A DNA stretch of 64,000 nt, from assembly GCA_033782935.1 (NCBI GenBank), contig JAWQEG010001451.1, positions 32,501 to 96,500 of the forward strand. Reading direction: 5' to 3'. The translations under genes were made by a program, and so were the position numbers. The first letter of the stretch is position 1. Every line of letters starts with the position of its first letter. The stretch comes from Petrolisthes cinctipes. Its lineage: Eukaryota; Arthropoda; Malacostraca; Decapoda; Porcellanidae. Shown piece by piece: positions 21,820 to 36,800 of this stretch. The notes beneath the pieces were generated by a model. It searched no databases, was not told the origin of the DNA, and was given only the letters and a program-made list of their open reading frames with translations.

Positions 21820-24800
21820 GTGAGTTTGGAGTGTCTTCAAGGGGTCCCAAATATGGAAGGGATGGGACAGCCTTATAGTGTTGTTTGTTTATGCGCAAAG
21901 AAAAAACTAAGCAAGAAAACAATGTGCATCTTGATTTAGCGTAATTTCACGTCAGTTAAGTGGCAGTTGTGAAGATGGTGTTGTGCTAAAGATGCGTATT
22001 TGCATGGAATTGTTGAAATGGTAATCAGGTGTTATAATCAGAGAAAGTCGTGATGGCGAGGATCGTTCGTTAGTGGCATCCTGTGATTAATTTTGTGCTC
22101 GTCGATATTATGAGCAACACCAAGCTGGCATATGGATTTTGAGGGTTACCCACAGCCCAGCGAGTGATGAGTGAAGCTGGTTTGAGGAAGAAGTACAGTG
22201 ACACTCAGGAGGGATCAATCAGTGAAGGGTCTCTTGAGGCGGGTTAGGGTTACGTTCAAACCCGGTGTGGACTTGACAAGTACTGTTATTCTGCTCACTA
22301 ATTTACTTGTTAACTATTTAGTGTCGAGTTACACACCAGGTGTTTGCTATTTGGAGTCTTTTTGGGTTTACTTATTGATTGCCGAACGTTTATAGTACTT
22401 TGAGTGGTAGACCATTAACGTTAAAAGATTTTGAACCTTTGTGCTTGATTCCATGAATTGTATTTGTAAACAGGATGTAACCATGCTCATTTGCAGCAAT
22501 TTGAAAATAGTATATTTTTATGTGTCATTGCATATCAAGGAAATACAAATCACCAGAAGAAAGTGAAGTGTGAATATAAGATTAGCCTACATCCAGTACT
22601 ATAGATATTAATACAGTATAGTTACTGTAGCCTACTGTAAAGCTTATTGACTTATGAGATTGGGGTTTCCTGAGAAATTTTATCATGCGGCATTGATATG
22701 AGTATAATATACTGCATCAATCAGCATTTGTTCATGGTACATAGTTATGCCTCTGTTAATGAGCATTTTGACATCATGTTTCTCATTGAATGTGGTCTGA
22801 TTTTGCAGAAGGATTATCTTCAACACACTTTATCTTCTGAATTCTAATGCAAGTAATGCGATTTTTTATATTGAGCAGTTCGTAGCTATATAGCTAAGAA
22901 CATAGACTTTAGGCTGAGATGTAGTAAACATTGTGGATTTTCAGAAAATCTTATAATGGTTACGGATAATTAATGTTCTCATCGCTATCATACTGTACAG
23001 CATTAAAATGTACTTCTATGTGTAACGTGGTAATATGTATAAATACTGTTAGTGACATTTTCACTAGTACCGGGTACTGTATTTAAATGGCTAGTAGTGT
23101 ACCATACGTAGCTAGTACCAGTAATATTTAGTTAAAAAGTTAAAAGTTGCAGGGTTTTAGTTCTGGTATCTATCTCTGATGAGATACTCTCCAGAACGTC
23201 AGCCAGGCAAGCCCAACTCCCCACAGTAATGCAATTAGGTATACAGTAATGCAATGGTTGGACCAAACCTTGACCAAGGCAACCTTTAGGGCCTACCATA
23301 TTGACTTTGTAGAACTGAAAATTAATATAGTATTAAATGCCTCCACACCCCATAAAAGCTAATAGACCTACTGTACTGGTACCAATTACTTAGAAAATTG
23401 TTGGATAATTTTTTCCTTAACCCTGCACATGTAAGCAGCCCCCATTTATTATATGGTACTGGTAGGGTTTATAACTACTACTAAAACTTTGTAATTACCA
23501 TGTGTTATGTTGTAGTTCTATTTTTACAATTTTGGACAGTTATCAAAAGCAGAAATGTGCACTTCAGTTGTTGGTGGCTACCAGTACCTACCGAGACGCT
23601 ATGCTAGTTCTTTGTAAAAATCATGGCATCTACTGAGACCATGATTTAGTATTGTCTGTGAGAAACCTAAGGGAGCTAATATTGTAATTGCTGAAATTTA
23701 ACTGTTATAATTTGTTTCAGGGCACTGTATGGTTATGAGGGCCAGACAAATGTTCTCAAGTTGGTGGGAACTGGAGGTGAGTCAATCCTTATAATATTTT
23801 ATATACTTGTACTTTACATGTAGACCTACTGTATGTGCAGTTGAGCAAGTAGAAAGTGCAAGAAAAATCTGGCTGTATATGTCAACTTTTGGCAGTTCTT
23901 TGTAGTAAGTCTTCATATCTTTATGAGTGAATCACTGGGAACCCAGAACCAATGTAAGGTGGAACGTGATTGGCTGAACTTTGAGTGGTGGTGAAGATGC
24001 TGCCATATACAGTACAGCCAGATTTTTCTTGCACTTTCTACTTGCTCAACTGTACATTTTATTTAACTCTGATACATTTGAAGGTATAGTACATTGTATT
24101 TGTAAGTGAAGCTACACTGACTTTACAGCAGTCAGACTCAAAACTTTACCCTAATGTTTTCAGATCTTGGATTTTGGAAATTATATTATGAGTACTGTAC
24201 ATGTATTGTAAATATTTTCGTCACATACTGTATGCTTGAAAATAGCTATATACTGTATATCTTTAGTCATCACAAAGGGAACAAAGCTTTTTAACAGATA
24301 TATATAGCCTACTGGACAACACCAAAGACAAGTTGATATGTGTGTGGAATGTAATCCTTGAAATTCCATGGAGCTCATAGCTAATTGTACATTGCAGAAT
24401 TGTCTTTGAACTGACTCATTTTATCCTTTTAGGCTATATGTACTGCCAAAATCATTGCTTACTTATGTTTTGTATCCATGTGTTCTGTGCATTAAGAGAT
24501 ACAAATATATTTTCTTTCCAACTCAATGTGCAAGAGATAAACGGAAATATCAGTAAAGGCCGCCAATGAGTGTCAGTCTATCTATCTATCTATCTATAGC
24601 TCCGACGCCTCGTTCCCTCTATATATAGATAGATAGATAAACTGACACTCAGTCAATGGGAAAGAGTGAAGGACACACTAGACTGTATGAAGCACAACTA
24701 TAGAACACATCACAGATGATGAGTGGCCCAGAGACCTCTCCACCCATGTGAGACCCGAGTCAACTTTGGCTATGGCTGTGTAAGCAGGAAGACCTCAGAC

Positions 24801-27800
24801 AGCCGACTCAAACCCCCCACCCCTTGCTCACAGGGATGGTAACCTCTGGCATCAGTGAAAGATTTTTACAGTGTCCCAAGCAAGGACCGGATGCTGGACC
24901 ACAGAAACTGCAGCTGTGCAATCTACCACTGTGCTAGCCAGAGACAACTGATCAGTTCTGGAACACTTGCCATCAAAATTCCCCCTCTCTATGATTTAGG
25001 CCTACACTCCTTCAAACACATTGAGTCAAGGCATCTCAAATGAAATTGAATACTGTATGTTTTTTTTACTTCTCACTTTTTCATTTCACAGGTGAGGACA
25101 CTGAGTAGGCCTCTTGCCTTTGTTTCTCCTCCACTTATTCATTATAAATAAAGTATGCAGTAAAGTCTATTTTTCCAGTATACTGTATATGACTTTGGAA
25201 GAGGTTACGTAACTTATACCGTAGTATATTGGAGGATATACCCTTTCTTAGGTGAAATAATTGAAAGATTTGGAATTGTTTAGTGATTTCTTATACAGTA
25301 TATAGATTCTTTGGTTGTTACAATAATATACTGCATTGTATATCTGTTGGCTATATATTTCTGATACATGATGTATTTATTTGATTTTCTGTTGACCAGA
25401 GGATGGGTTGGAGGAGCTTGCAGATGACCTCAACAGCAGCAAGATTATGTATGCTGTGGTCAAGGTCATTGATCCAAACACAACACGGCCAAAGATTATC
25501 CTCATCAACTGGGTAAATGTGTTATCCTTATTCGTTTGCTAGTTCCACCTTGATTACCAATTATATTGGCAGGGGTAATTTTTGAGAAAACATAGGTTTA
25601 ATTTGAGGGATACCCGACTGTAGAGAGGGACATGCATGGGAACTGATGGAGGGAATATGCTAAAGGATAGCCTACTATATAAGATATTTGTCAAGAAAGC
25701 TGACCCATGCTAAGAGGAAAATTGTGGAGATAACATTGGGTATAATCATTATCAGTACTGTACACAATGGAAAGTTGAGCTGTCATAGATGCCTTTGTAG
25801 GATTAATAAATATTGGGAAATCTTTGGCTATTCTGAAGTATATACCGATATACTTTCAGTACTTTACAGTATGTAGATGTAGGAATAAAATTGAATGTTC
25901 AATTTAATTCATTGCTCTTACTTTGAAGAGCTGTCACATTGTGATTTCTTTCATTATTTTATGTCTCATTTTGCACGCAGTCTATGCTATGTGTTTGTTT
26001 ATAGCTGCACCATATAGTTTCATTTGTTCTCTTTCTAACTTACTCTCATCCACACAGCAAGGTGAGGGGGCCCCAACTGTACGGAAGGGAACCTGTGCAC
26101 GGCACCTCCATGACGTTCACAAGTTGCTGAGGGGAATCCATGTAACCGTCAATGCTCGGACTGAGGAAGAAGTGGAACCTGATGTGGTGATGGCCGCTCT
26201 CCTCAAGGGATCCGCAACCACATACAATTTCAACGAGAGGTCAGAAATGAACGACAAGACAACACCAGTGGTGAGTGACCTTAAGGGAGAGTCTAGGCCC
26301 CTAGTCTTAGGACTATAAAAAGTTTGTCATTGTCAGCATCCCTGTTTATCATATAGTCACATGCGAATGTATGCCAAGCCTCTCTGATTCACAGTCCAAG
26401 ACTAAATTGAAGAAGTGGTAGCCTGAGATTATAAGAGATGCTACCAATACATGAAGAGGTCAGCTTAGGTTAAGAAACATAATAGAAGCTGGAGGCATTG
26501 GTATGCATTTTTCTTAAATGAAGTTCCTTCCTTGTAGGATTTACAGTATAGTACGGTACATTAAACACTAGGATGAATGTTCAGTCATACATTTCTTCTC
26601 TGGGTTCCATTAGATGTTAGCATATCACACAATGATGTACAGTACTGTTATTTGCTAAGTGTAATCCAATCCCCAGTGGCATGGAGTGAACTTATATATT
26701 GATTAGTACCCTTAAAATTGAACTTGATTAGGAATGCCAGGAGCTGTAGGCAAAATTAGAGCATGATTGGTACAGTACATTTTCAGGTGTTAGGTGTCTT
26801 TAGTCCTCATACCATGAATGCTACACATCATTAAAGACTGTTCTTTAAGGATGCTGATTCAAGGATTTATTGTTACAAGTATTGCTTTATGATCCTCTCT
26901 TGCCAAATGCAATAGCTTCAGATAAATGAGGCTGCCCCTTAACATCTCATCACTGTCCCAGAGAAGCAAGAGTTCACTGTTTGTTGATGTGAATTGGATG
27001 AAACATATATTTTGTTATACAACATAGGTGGCACCCAGTTTGACTTACTTGTTTTTTAAAGGTGGTCAGATTAAGAAGACTAGTTACCAGCCTTTTCACT
27101 TAAAAAATATTTTTGTCATGTAAATTAAGATCAATGTAGTTGTAGTAGCTAGATATGCAATTATCATTTATATCATTATTGCATTTGGTGTGCTGCTTAA
27201 GGGTACGGGCTAGTACAGCCAATGTGTATGTCATCTATCGTATAACATATTGAGTTGAATATGTGAGCTAGTTAAGTGTTACATCTTAAACATTTTCAAT
27301 TTATTTATCATTTTACGTACCATATGTTCATTTGAGTTCTGTATAAGAGGGTTAAGAGGTACAGTACATAATGTAATTGAGTGTAAAGATTAAGCTCTTT
27401 TATTATGTTAGCCACTTAAGACTTCCCAGCTTACAGAATTTTCTTCATAGTTTTCATATTATGCACAAAACAGTAATTCCATATAATTTTCAAATGCATT
27501 TCTAGTCCTGGTATGGTATTGATCTATTTAGGTGAAGTTTGAGTAGTGGTTTACCACATTAGGTATCTTAGATGCTCATTTTTCCCAAGTTAGGTTGACT
27601 GTTTACTTTCAGAAAGGCTTAGTAGACACGTTCAAGAAAGGAGAAGCATCTGGGGCGGCGGTAAAGGGAGTGATGTGTGTGTGTGTTTGTGTGTGTAGTT
27701 TTATCACAAATACCCATGACAATGAAGTAGAGTAACATCAGAAATGAACACAGGTTTTATTATCATGTGTCTAAGGAAATTAACATAGTTTCTGGTTCTG

Positions 27801-30800
27801 TGCTTCATTTGTAATATTCAGTGATACTGAGAAAAAATATTGAACATTGCCATGGTTGTTTGTGAAGATTGTTTTTTTAGAATTAGCTAACTAATTAACA
27901 TTCAGTGTTACTCAATAGATGTTGATGAGTCAGCCACTTGGTGCAATCTGGCATGGGACGTGGGCTGTCTGTACTTTGGATATGCTCATTCTCTTAGAAA
28001 ATTAGTGGACAGTAGTTGTGTTTGTATGAAAGGATAATTGTGAAATATTTATCAATATTCAAGTAGTTTTATATATCGAAATCTTATGGTTGTATACAGT
28101 ATATTAATATTCAACAGTTTTTCTATAATTTTAGAAAAGATTGTTGCTTTACACTACTTATTCTACTTTTATATAGTTGGTTGTAAAGTAATGAGGTTGT
28201 GAAAGACAAAAATGGGTAGATAGAGAAACGTGGTAGAGTTGAGAGGTGGAAAGAACGCTTTGATGAATTGTAGAATGAAGGAAGTGGAATGCCGGCAAAC
28301 ATAGTTGGGAAGGGTATGCGAGGGAGAAGAAGAGAGGTAGTGGAGGAGGATGTGGGGATCAGGAGAACAGAAGTGAGTGAGGCTTTGAAGAAGGTGAAGA
28401 TGGGTAAAGCATCAAGAATAAATGGAGTGTGTGGTGAGATGCTGAAGTGTGACGGTGAGATAGTGGTTGCGTGGGTGTGGAAAATGTGTGGGTAAAGTGT
28501 GCCTGAAGACTGGAAATCAGGAATTATAGTTCTGTATAAAGGTAAGGGAGAGAGAGTAGTACGGTATGTGGTAATCACAGAGGGATATGCCTCCTTAGTG
28601 TAGTAGGGAAGGTATACTGTAGGGTAGTGAGAGTGAGAACAGAGAAATGGGTGGGTTTAGGAAGGGAAGAGGGTGTGTAGACCAGATTTTCTTGAGGTGT
28701 GCTATGGAGAAACATCTGCATTGATGGATTTGGAAAAGGCATATGACAAAGTCGATAGAGAAGGTCTATGGAAAGAACTAAGAATATATGGAGTGGTTGG
28801 AAAGTTGCTAAAGGCAATGAAGAGCTTGTATGAGGATGCAAGAGCGGCAGTTCAGGTAGAGTGTGAGCAGAGTGAGTTAATTTTAATGTTGGGTTGAGCA
28901 AGGGTGTGTGATGTCCGCATGGTTGTTCAGTGTATATATGGATGGAGTCATGAAGGAAATACAGGGAAGAGCAGTGGATGTTGGTGTACCTCTGAAAAGG
29001 GAAGGGAGTGAGTGAAAGTTGCCTGCTGATGATACAGTTCTGTTGAGTGACGATGAGTGGAAGGTGCAGGGTTTGGTGAATATGTTTGGAGATGTGTGTG
29101 AGAAACGGAACTTGAAGGTAAATGTGGTGAAGAGCAAAGTTATGGTCTTTGAAAGGGGTGCAGCCACAGGCTGTGAGGGGAGGTTGAATGATCAGGTTAT
29201 GGAGAATGTCAGCTCATTTAAGTATTTGGGCAATGTGATGAGTAAAGATGGGAGTTTAGAGGATGAGGTGCGGGAGAGGGTACAATAAGGGAAGAGGGTT
29301 GTAGAAACGCTGAAAGCAATGACATGGAATAGGGCGATGAGTATGGTAGTGAAGAAGTTAAATGATAGTGTGGTAATCCTGACGCTGACGTACGGGAGCA
29401 AAGCTTGGACGATGACGGAGAGACATAAATCAAGAGTTAGAGGGGTTGAAATGAGTTACCTGAGAAGTTTGTGTGGAGTAACGTGGAGAGATAGACTGAT
29501 GAATGAGGAAGTACAGTACATTAGTGTGGATATGCTGGAGAGTGTGAAAAGGAACACCTTGAGGTGGTTCGGTCATGTGGAGCAAATGGGGAGTGAGAGG
29601 TTGGTTAAGAAAGTGTACGAGAGTGAGATGGAGGGGAAGATTCAGACCGAGAGTGAGGTGGAAGGATGGAGTTGAGAAGTATATGAGCGAGAATGGCGTT
29701 GGGTGAGAGGAGGGACACCAGTTGACGGGGGACAGATGTGCATGGAGGCGAATCATTTGTGGCCACCATATCAGGGATTGAGGTGTCTGGCAATAGATGG
29801 ATAGATAGATTGGTTGGAATGGATTTTGATTATTAAAACAGTTATTATTTTTTAGCTTTGATTCATATTTCTGAATCCATTGGCTAACAAGAGTACTGTA
29901 ACCTAATGTCAGATTCTGTGGGCCCCTGGGCCAGTTGGAGAATAGTGGGAAAGTTGAGAATTTTTAATGTGTTGTTTCTTGTCATATCTGTGCCATCATG
30001 TATGGATTGAACACTCTAGCACAGATAAGTGGGAATGAGAGTGGTAGAAAGGAAACTTTTGAAGAAAGAATAAGGAAAACAGGGATAGTAGAAGAGGAAA
30101 CACTTGTTGACAAGGAAATAAAAGAACATCTAAACACTTAAAAGAGTAGCCTACATCTTTGCAGGCAATACCCTATAATGCAATAATCAAAATGATGTAA
30201 CACATCATCAGGTGCTTATTATTGCATTTTTAGGGTCATAAGCTTACCAATACACCTTATCCATGCAACACCCATGACAAGTATATGGTGAAAATATGAC
30301 ACTTTAACATGTGTGTTTAAACATATGACCATAATTTAATTCTGAAGAACAGCTGCTGCTGTTGCATGTTTAGTGATGTTTCATTTCATTATATGCTACA
30401 GAATGTGGATAGTTCAAACAGCAGCAACCTTGAGATTCCAAAGCATTAACATTGTCATATGGTATCTCATAGTATTCATTAGAAATTCTTAGAAAATATA
30501 TATATGTTCTTTGTGACAATACAGTGCATTAATTAATACAGTACCTAGTAGTTAACCTTGGATTGCACTAAGTATTGACATGGCTTGTTTGACTCTTCAC
30601 TAAGTAACTTTAACTAGTACAATACTGGAAAAATTTTAACAGTTCTATGCAATTTAGTATAGATTATGTTCTTGGTAAAAATGAGTGCATTTGCTAATTG
30701 TTATTAGAATTTATGTGAGTTTTTGGTCTGCTCATAGGTCTGTGTACATTACCAGTTTACTAATGTTAGTGCATATGCATAATTGATACTAATTGGGAGC

Positions 30801-33800
30801 TTTTGAATGTCTGGATACTGACTCAAGAGTTAATATCTGTGATTTTTAAACATGTTGAAAGTGTTGTGACACAGACTTCACTAAACATTTGGTTCAGTTG
30901 TTCATCCAGAAATCATGTTATTGCTTAATAGATATCATATTCAGTGGAAGAATCGTGAATTGTATTGGGCATTGGTGATAAAAGTACGAGACATTTTGAT
31001 AATCACAATTTCACATTCATATTTATAGTAGAACTTGGGACAGATTAATACAATAATTTACTGTACAGTAGTTTCAAACCACACTTTGATTGTGATGTAG
31101 TTAGTGAAAATAATAATCCAGTGTAGAAATAGAAATATGGGTTTATTACTGGTATGTGTTTAGAAGGCGGCTTATATTAATTTGGATAGAATGGTTGAGG
31201 CATTTTCCTTTACTTTTTTTCAGAGATGAGTGCATAAAAGTGGGGCTATTACATATGATTGCTTTCTATAATTTGTGAATATGATTATGAAAAAGTTTGT
31301 GTTCTATGTTTAGTATCAGTGTGTGCATTGTAACTTGAAAAAACAAAATATTTGTCCGAAAATTGTTAGAGTAATAACCCTATCATCCATGACATGTCAT
31401 TGCCTTTAATGGATTGTAGTTGATAATTAGATGCACACCTTTACTCAGTAGTAAGTAGAGTCATGTGAAGTGTGTGACAGATTGAATTTTGGTTCAGTTT
31501 TACATACTGTATGTGTAAATCATTTGATAATTAAGCATTGTTATTGCTTTAGTCATAATCATTTATGCTGACTATTCCTTATTTTTCATATTGCTAGGAT
31601 GCTTACCAGCTATTTACAAAACATAATAAAATCTAGATGCAAACACTAAAACCCAAAGAAAGAGCGTACTTAGTCTGGATTTACTTTGCCTGTTGTGGCT
31701 GCTATAAAGGTGCTTGAATGGAGATGTATGTAATTCTCAGAGGTGGCAATACCCATCTCACTCAAGGCTATCTAGATAAGCATGTAATATTATATATATA
31801 ATGTATATATATAAATATATTATATATATATTATATCTTGGGCTCACCTGTGCATTGTCTGGCTGGGACCTTGGACTCATGACACGGCCTGAGATTATTA
31901 AGAAAATTCCCCAGCTTCTGTCTGAGATGGTACAGTACTCCTTCCAAGAGATCTTAAATCTCTTTAATTAGAGATGTGATTTGTTTTTGTGTTCAACTTC
32001 ATTAATCTTCTGTCTCAAACATTATTTTTGTCTTTCATATTTTTATCATACAACCACTGTAAGTTGATTATGTGGTTAGAAACTTTTTCTCGTTTGTTCT
32101 TTGTAATCTCGGACCAAGACTGCATGACCTCATTGGAAGTTTCGGCTCCTCAGCATCAAACTGGAATCTTGTAATATACAGATTTCCTTAGTATTCTAAG
32201 TCTACAATAATTGTTGGTGTTTTATGAGTAGTTCTGAAAGGTTGCTCATGTAAAATTCACTGGAAAAATATGTGAAACCCTCTTTGTTTATAGAAGAAAC
32301 AAAGTTGATGATAAAAGAGAATGTAAATAAGCAAAATTACATATGTAGTAAATTTAAATTCATAGTATCCACATCAAAATTGGAAATGGTCAACAAATTT
32401 GAGAACAAGAATCTGTAACACCTTGATCCTTCCTGCTAATTTTATGGAAACTCTTGGCATGTCTCAATGCATATCTCTTTCTGATAAAATTATCTTCTTT
32501 TCAGACATGCCTTTCTCTCATGTCACTCTTTCGTTCCCTGATCCTCATCTGTTGATAGATCTTTGGGAGCTGTCTTCCTAAATGTTTAATTTTCATTACC
32601 ACAATTTCAGTATTAGTCATGTAAAATAATTTTAATATTCCAACCTGCCATACCGTTTTGTTTATAAGGTATTGCACCAAAATGGTTTTTTTTTTAAGAA
32701 TAACAGTACCTCAGGTATAGTGTAATACAGTCTTCCTTGAATATACAATTGTTCCAGCTTAGTGTTGATGAGCCATGAAGTTTTTGTTCCAGTCAACTTT
32801 ATATTTATTTGTCTAACTGTTTTATAAACTTGGCTACATGTACAGCTTGGCAGTATAAATAATTATTTACTTTTACTGAAGCATCCCACCCAAAGCAGCA
32901 GGCAGATCTCCAGAATTGCATATACAGTTTACAGATATAGTACATGTACTGTGTATATACATACAATATATATATATATATGTATGTATACACACACACA
33001 CACACATCATGAAATTTTATGTGTTTTTATCCCTGGTGTCTTGCTTACTAACTGTTGGTATATTCTTAAATGTGTCTGTACAGCTGCTAGTTCATGTGGG
33101 ATAACTGTTAGATGACCTGCCTTAATGGTCTTCTGCATCACATTCTATATAAAATAGCCATATAAATAGTATACAGGTATGTAGTTTTTTGTACCTTATA
33201 TGTGTTAAAGTAATTATACATCTGGTAAAACATTACTGAAGCAAAAACATAGAATGTGATGCTGATTATTATTGTTTATGTTACATTGGGAACTTTTTAC
33301 TAATGATTTATTTTTTCTCAATAGTCTCACAGCCAATTCAGACCACCTACCCCATTTCACACCTCACCTGCACTCCACCAAACATTCCCTTCCTTCCACA
33401 AACCACCTGCACCCTGTCATTTGAGTTTCTTCACAGCACCCTGTACATTACCTTTATCACCATTTCCATACTCTGACCATTTGTACAGTACATTACTAAG
33501 GCAAGTTGGTTTTCTTTTTTTCATAGATTTTCTCTAGCCAATTATTATTAATACACCCCTTTTATCTCTATTAAAATGAGCTTCCATTCATATAGACTTC
33601 ATAAAATTAACCTAAAAGTAAAACAGGTCAAATATTTATGGTATATTAACCTATAGATTTGGTTTATCTTTGGGTTCTAGCCAAACAAAATTATGATGAT
33701 AAAACCCCACTGTACATCCTGTAATTTAAACTTATCCAAATCACCGTCCAACGCATGCCAGCATGTAAGACAGACGTTAAACCGAATATGATGATGATGA

Positions 33801-36800
33801 TGATGATATCATGGGCATGGGTATGAAGAGCCATGTGCTGATTAACATTGGGTAGTGTTACCCAGAGTGAAAACACTGTGCTGTGGATAGTTAATCACCT
33901 TAACCCCTTGAACACAAGGATATCCCTGTGATAGATAGAAATATCTCAAATTAATGAGAGTAAGATACAGAACATGCCAAATTATTGTCGTCACATGAGA
34001 GGGTGAAATTGAGCATTGTTTACACCTTGGAGCATGTAGTTGTACATATGATGAACAGTGGATAGTGCTCTGAGATATTTACAATGCTCAACCAAGATGA
34101 GTTTGATTTTCAGCTGTTTCAAGGAGTTTTCTGCTTTTTTAAGCTGAATTTTTATGCCCATCATAAACATTAATTAGTGCATGGTGCTGTGTTAGTTACT
34201 AGTCTGTGCCTGTCTCTTCCTTAACTTCATGTCACGGTTAATATAATGTACCAGTACTCACAGGTCCTACCTTTTCACTCCTTGGTTATACTCTTTTCTT
34301 ACTCTCCTCATTTTAATGTTAATTTTCCTCACAACCCTTTTCTCCACCAGACTTTTCATTTACATTCTTGTTCTCATCTCATAATTATAATCATAGCTCC
34401 TTTTCTTCAGGTCTTTTCTGTAACCCCCGTAACACAGTTATGTCGTCGACATTTCACAATCCTCTCTTAGCCATCTTGCAACCTTCTAAAAGCCCATCTC
34501 ATCCTAATCCAGTCGTTATCATCATCCTCAGTCCAGCACCTCATAGTCCCTTCTCCATCTTCTATCTACCTAAAGTTAAATCACCCTAATAATCTCAAAA
34601 GACCCTCCTCTCACTTCACCCACCCACTCCTTACCACCTCACCTCACCTCCACTGCCTGCCTCATGGCCTGCTGTCTTGTGTTGGTAGCGGGTGCCTGGT
34701 ATTGGTGTTAGTGCTGCTACCCTCGACGCTTCTGGTGAACCCAATACTAACCGTATAAAGCCTAAACTGAATGCCAAGCCTGAGTTGGTAAGTCATTACT
34801 GTTTTTTTTTTTCCATTCTGAATTTGAGTATCTATTTTTAAGTTCGTCTTGCCAAATTATGCTTTTGTCAGAGGGCTTTGATGTTAGGCATATAATTGGT
34901 TACAAAGATGTTTTGATTGTTTTGTTTTGCAGACTAATGCATATAAAAAAAGGGCATATAATCAGTGTACTGCATTCTTTTAGTATATTTTAATCACCAA
35001 GGCAGTTGAATTATTATTTTTTTGAAGCATGATGTAAGAGGGGTTGTGTATTAACTCTATTCCAGAAACTTCCTGTATATTAAGAGGATTATATTTTGGT
35101 GCATTGTTTTAGTCAGATTTTTTATGGTCCAAGAGAGTTCATGCTTCATAAATGATATCTTTGCTTATAATTCGGGGTAGTGCATTGGTCTGTCTTCCTA
35201 TCTGGCTTCTGGGTCCAAGATTTAGGCTGCACTCTAACTCGTCCATGCTTATATTTATGACTTGGTATAAGCGTAATTGCACCTCCTTACTTTCTCTTAA
35301 TTTTTTTTTTTTTTTTTGGGGGGGGGGGGATTTTGTGTTTCAATTTATTCATATCTTATGTTACATTATTTGTAATGCTGTACAGTATGAGTGAAGCAGA
35401 ATTTTACATATTGGTTGTTTTTATTTAAGTATTATGTAAAAAGCTTGTAGATGTATTTCTCTCCTAAGTATCCTTTAGTGGAAAAGTTGCCATTATTTAT
35501 AATGGTGTAAAGACCCAAAGATAAAGCTGCTCTGTTGCTCACCAGTGCTCTTTCTAACTTGACTCTTGGGTTGAAGTTGCATACCATATCACATATTTAC
35601 ATGAAATCTTCATATCAGAATATTACTTTTTAGTGCTAAGTTTGGCTGCAAGATAAATGTCTATGTTTATCATCACCTTATCAGAGTTGGAGTAGATGAG
35701 AAAGTTGGGAGTGGCCTTTATTTTGCAATGGAGTAATTATTCCAGTAACTAATGATGATGGAGCCATTCTCATTTTCTCCCTTTCTCCTTCTGTGTCTCT
35801 CTGCAATAAGATAATTGCTGTCAACTTACTAGCAGTAAAGTAATCCAACATATCACACAGTAGTTCAAATTACTGTAATGAGGATTTCCTGCACCCTGCA
35901 TGTGTAACCTGTGCTCCAAGATAATAATTGTGTGTGCTATTCTTGTTTAGTTTGTATATGCCTGTATACCCATTTTAGAATTCTTATTATGATTATAGGT
36001 AATGGTAAAGAACACAGATATATAATGTTACTGTGGCTAACTTCATAATACAGTGTACATTACATGTATGATATAGTAAGTACTGTAGTATAATAATAGT
36101 CTTTTATATTATTTCATTGCTTACATGGAGGAATATGAGATAGTTCAGAATACAATACAGTACAGTACTCTATTTCAAAATTTCCTCAAATGTAGGTGAA
36201 TAGTGAATACGGTTATCCAATCGAGTTGTAATAGCTACACAGTGACTACAGTCTTTTAAAGAGGAAATACAGTAAAGTCATGCACTTAGCTGTTTTAATA
36301 ATTATACATCTATATTTAGTGACTCTTTAAGAAATTAGAAAAGAGTGATGTTCAGTAGGTCTGTTTCTCTAATGTCAGAAAAGTCTAATTACCATTTAAG
36401 CATTTAGAAAGTTGTGAATCCCGCATCCTTTATCACCATGAGACAGAGCTAAATGATTCACAACTCTGCAGGGCACCAACTATAAACGCACCAATCCCCT
36501 TGCTGAGATCAACTCCCAGTCACGTAATAAGTTCTGGGAGGAGCAGGAGGAAGAGGAAAAGCGAAGGAAGACAGAGGAGCACAAACGCAAAGAGGAAGAC
36601 CTGAAAAAACTTGAAATAGAGAGGAAACAAAGAGAGGTAAGAAACAGATGTAGAGATAGAACTGGGAGAGAGATGAAGTACAAAACTGGGTATCGTACTG
36701 AACATTTCAGTTAAACCTTCTCTCTTGCAAACCATCGCCTTACTGATGTTTACTTTTAGTTCCTATTTTTTACATACCAAAGTCAAACCCCCAACCTTCC

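Noticed and set aside
26271..26318. Continuation of the exon 4 frame past the donor
   Set aside because: The long ORF simply reads into the intron; GTGAGT at 26271 and the next in-frame exons give a better model.
28123..29793. Minus-strand ORFs opposite the LINE remnant
   Set aside because: Shadows of the plus-strand reverse-transcriptase frames, which carry the recognisable motifs.
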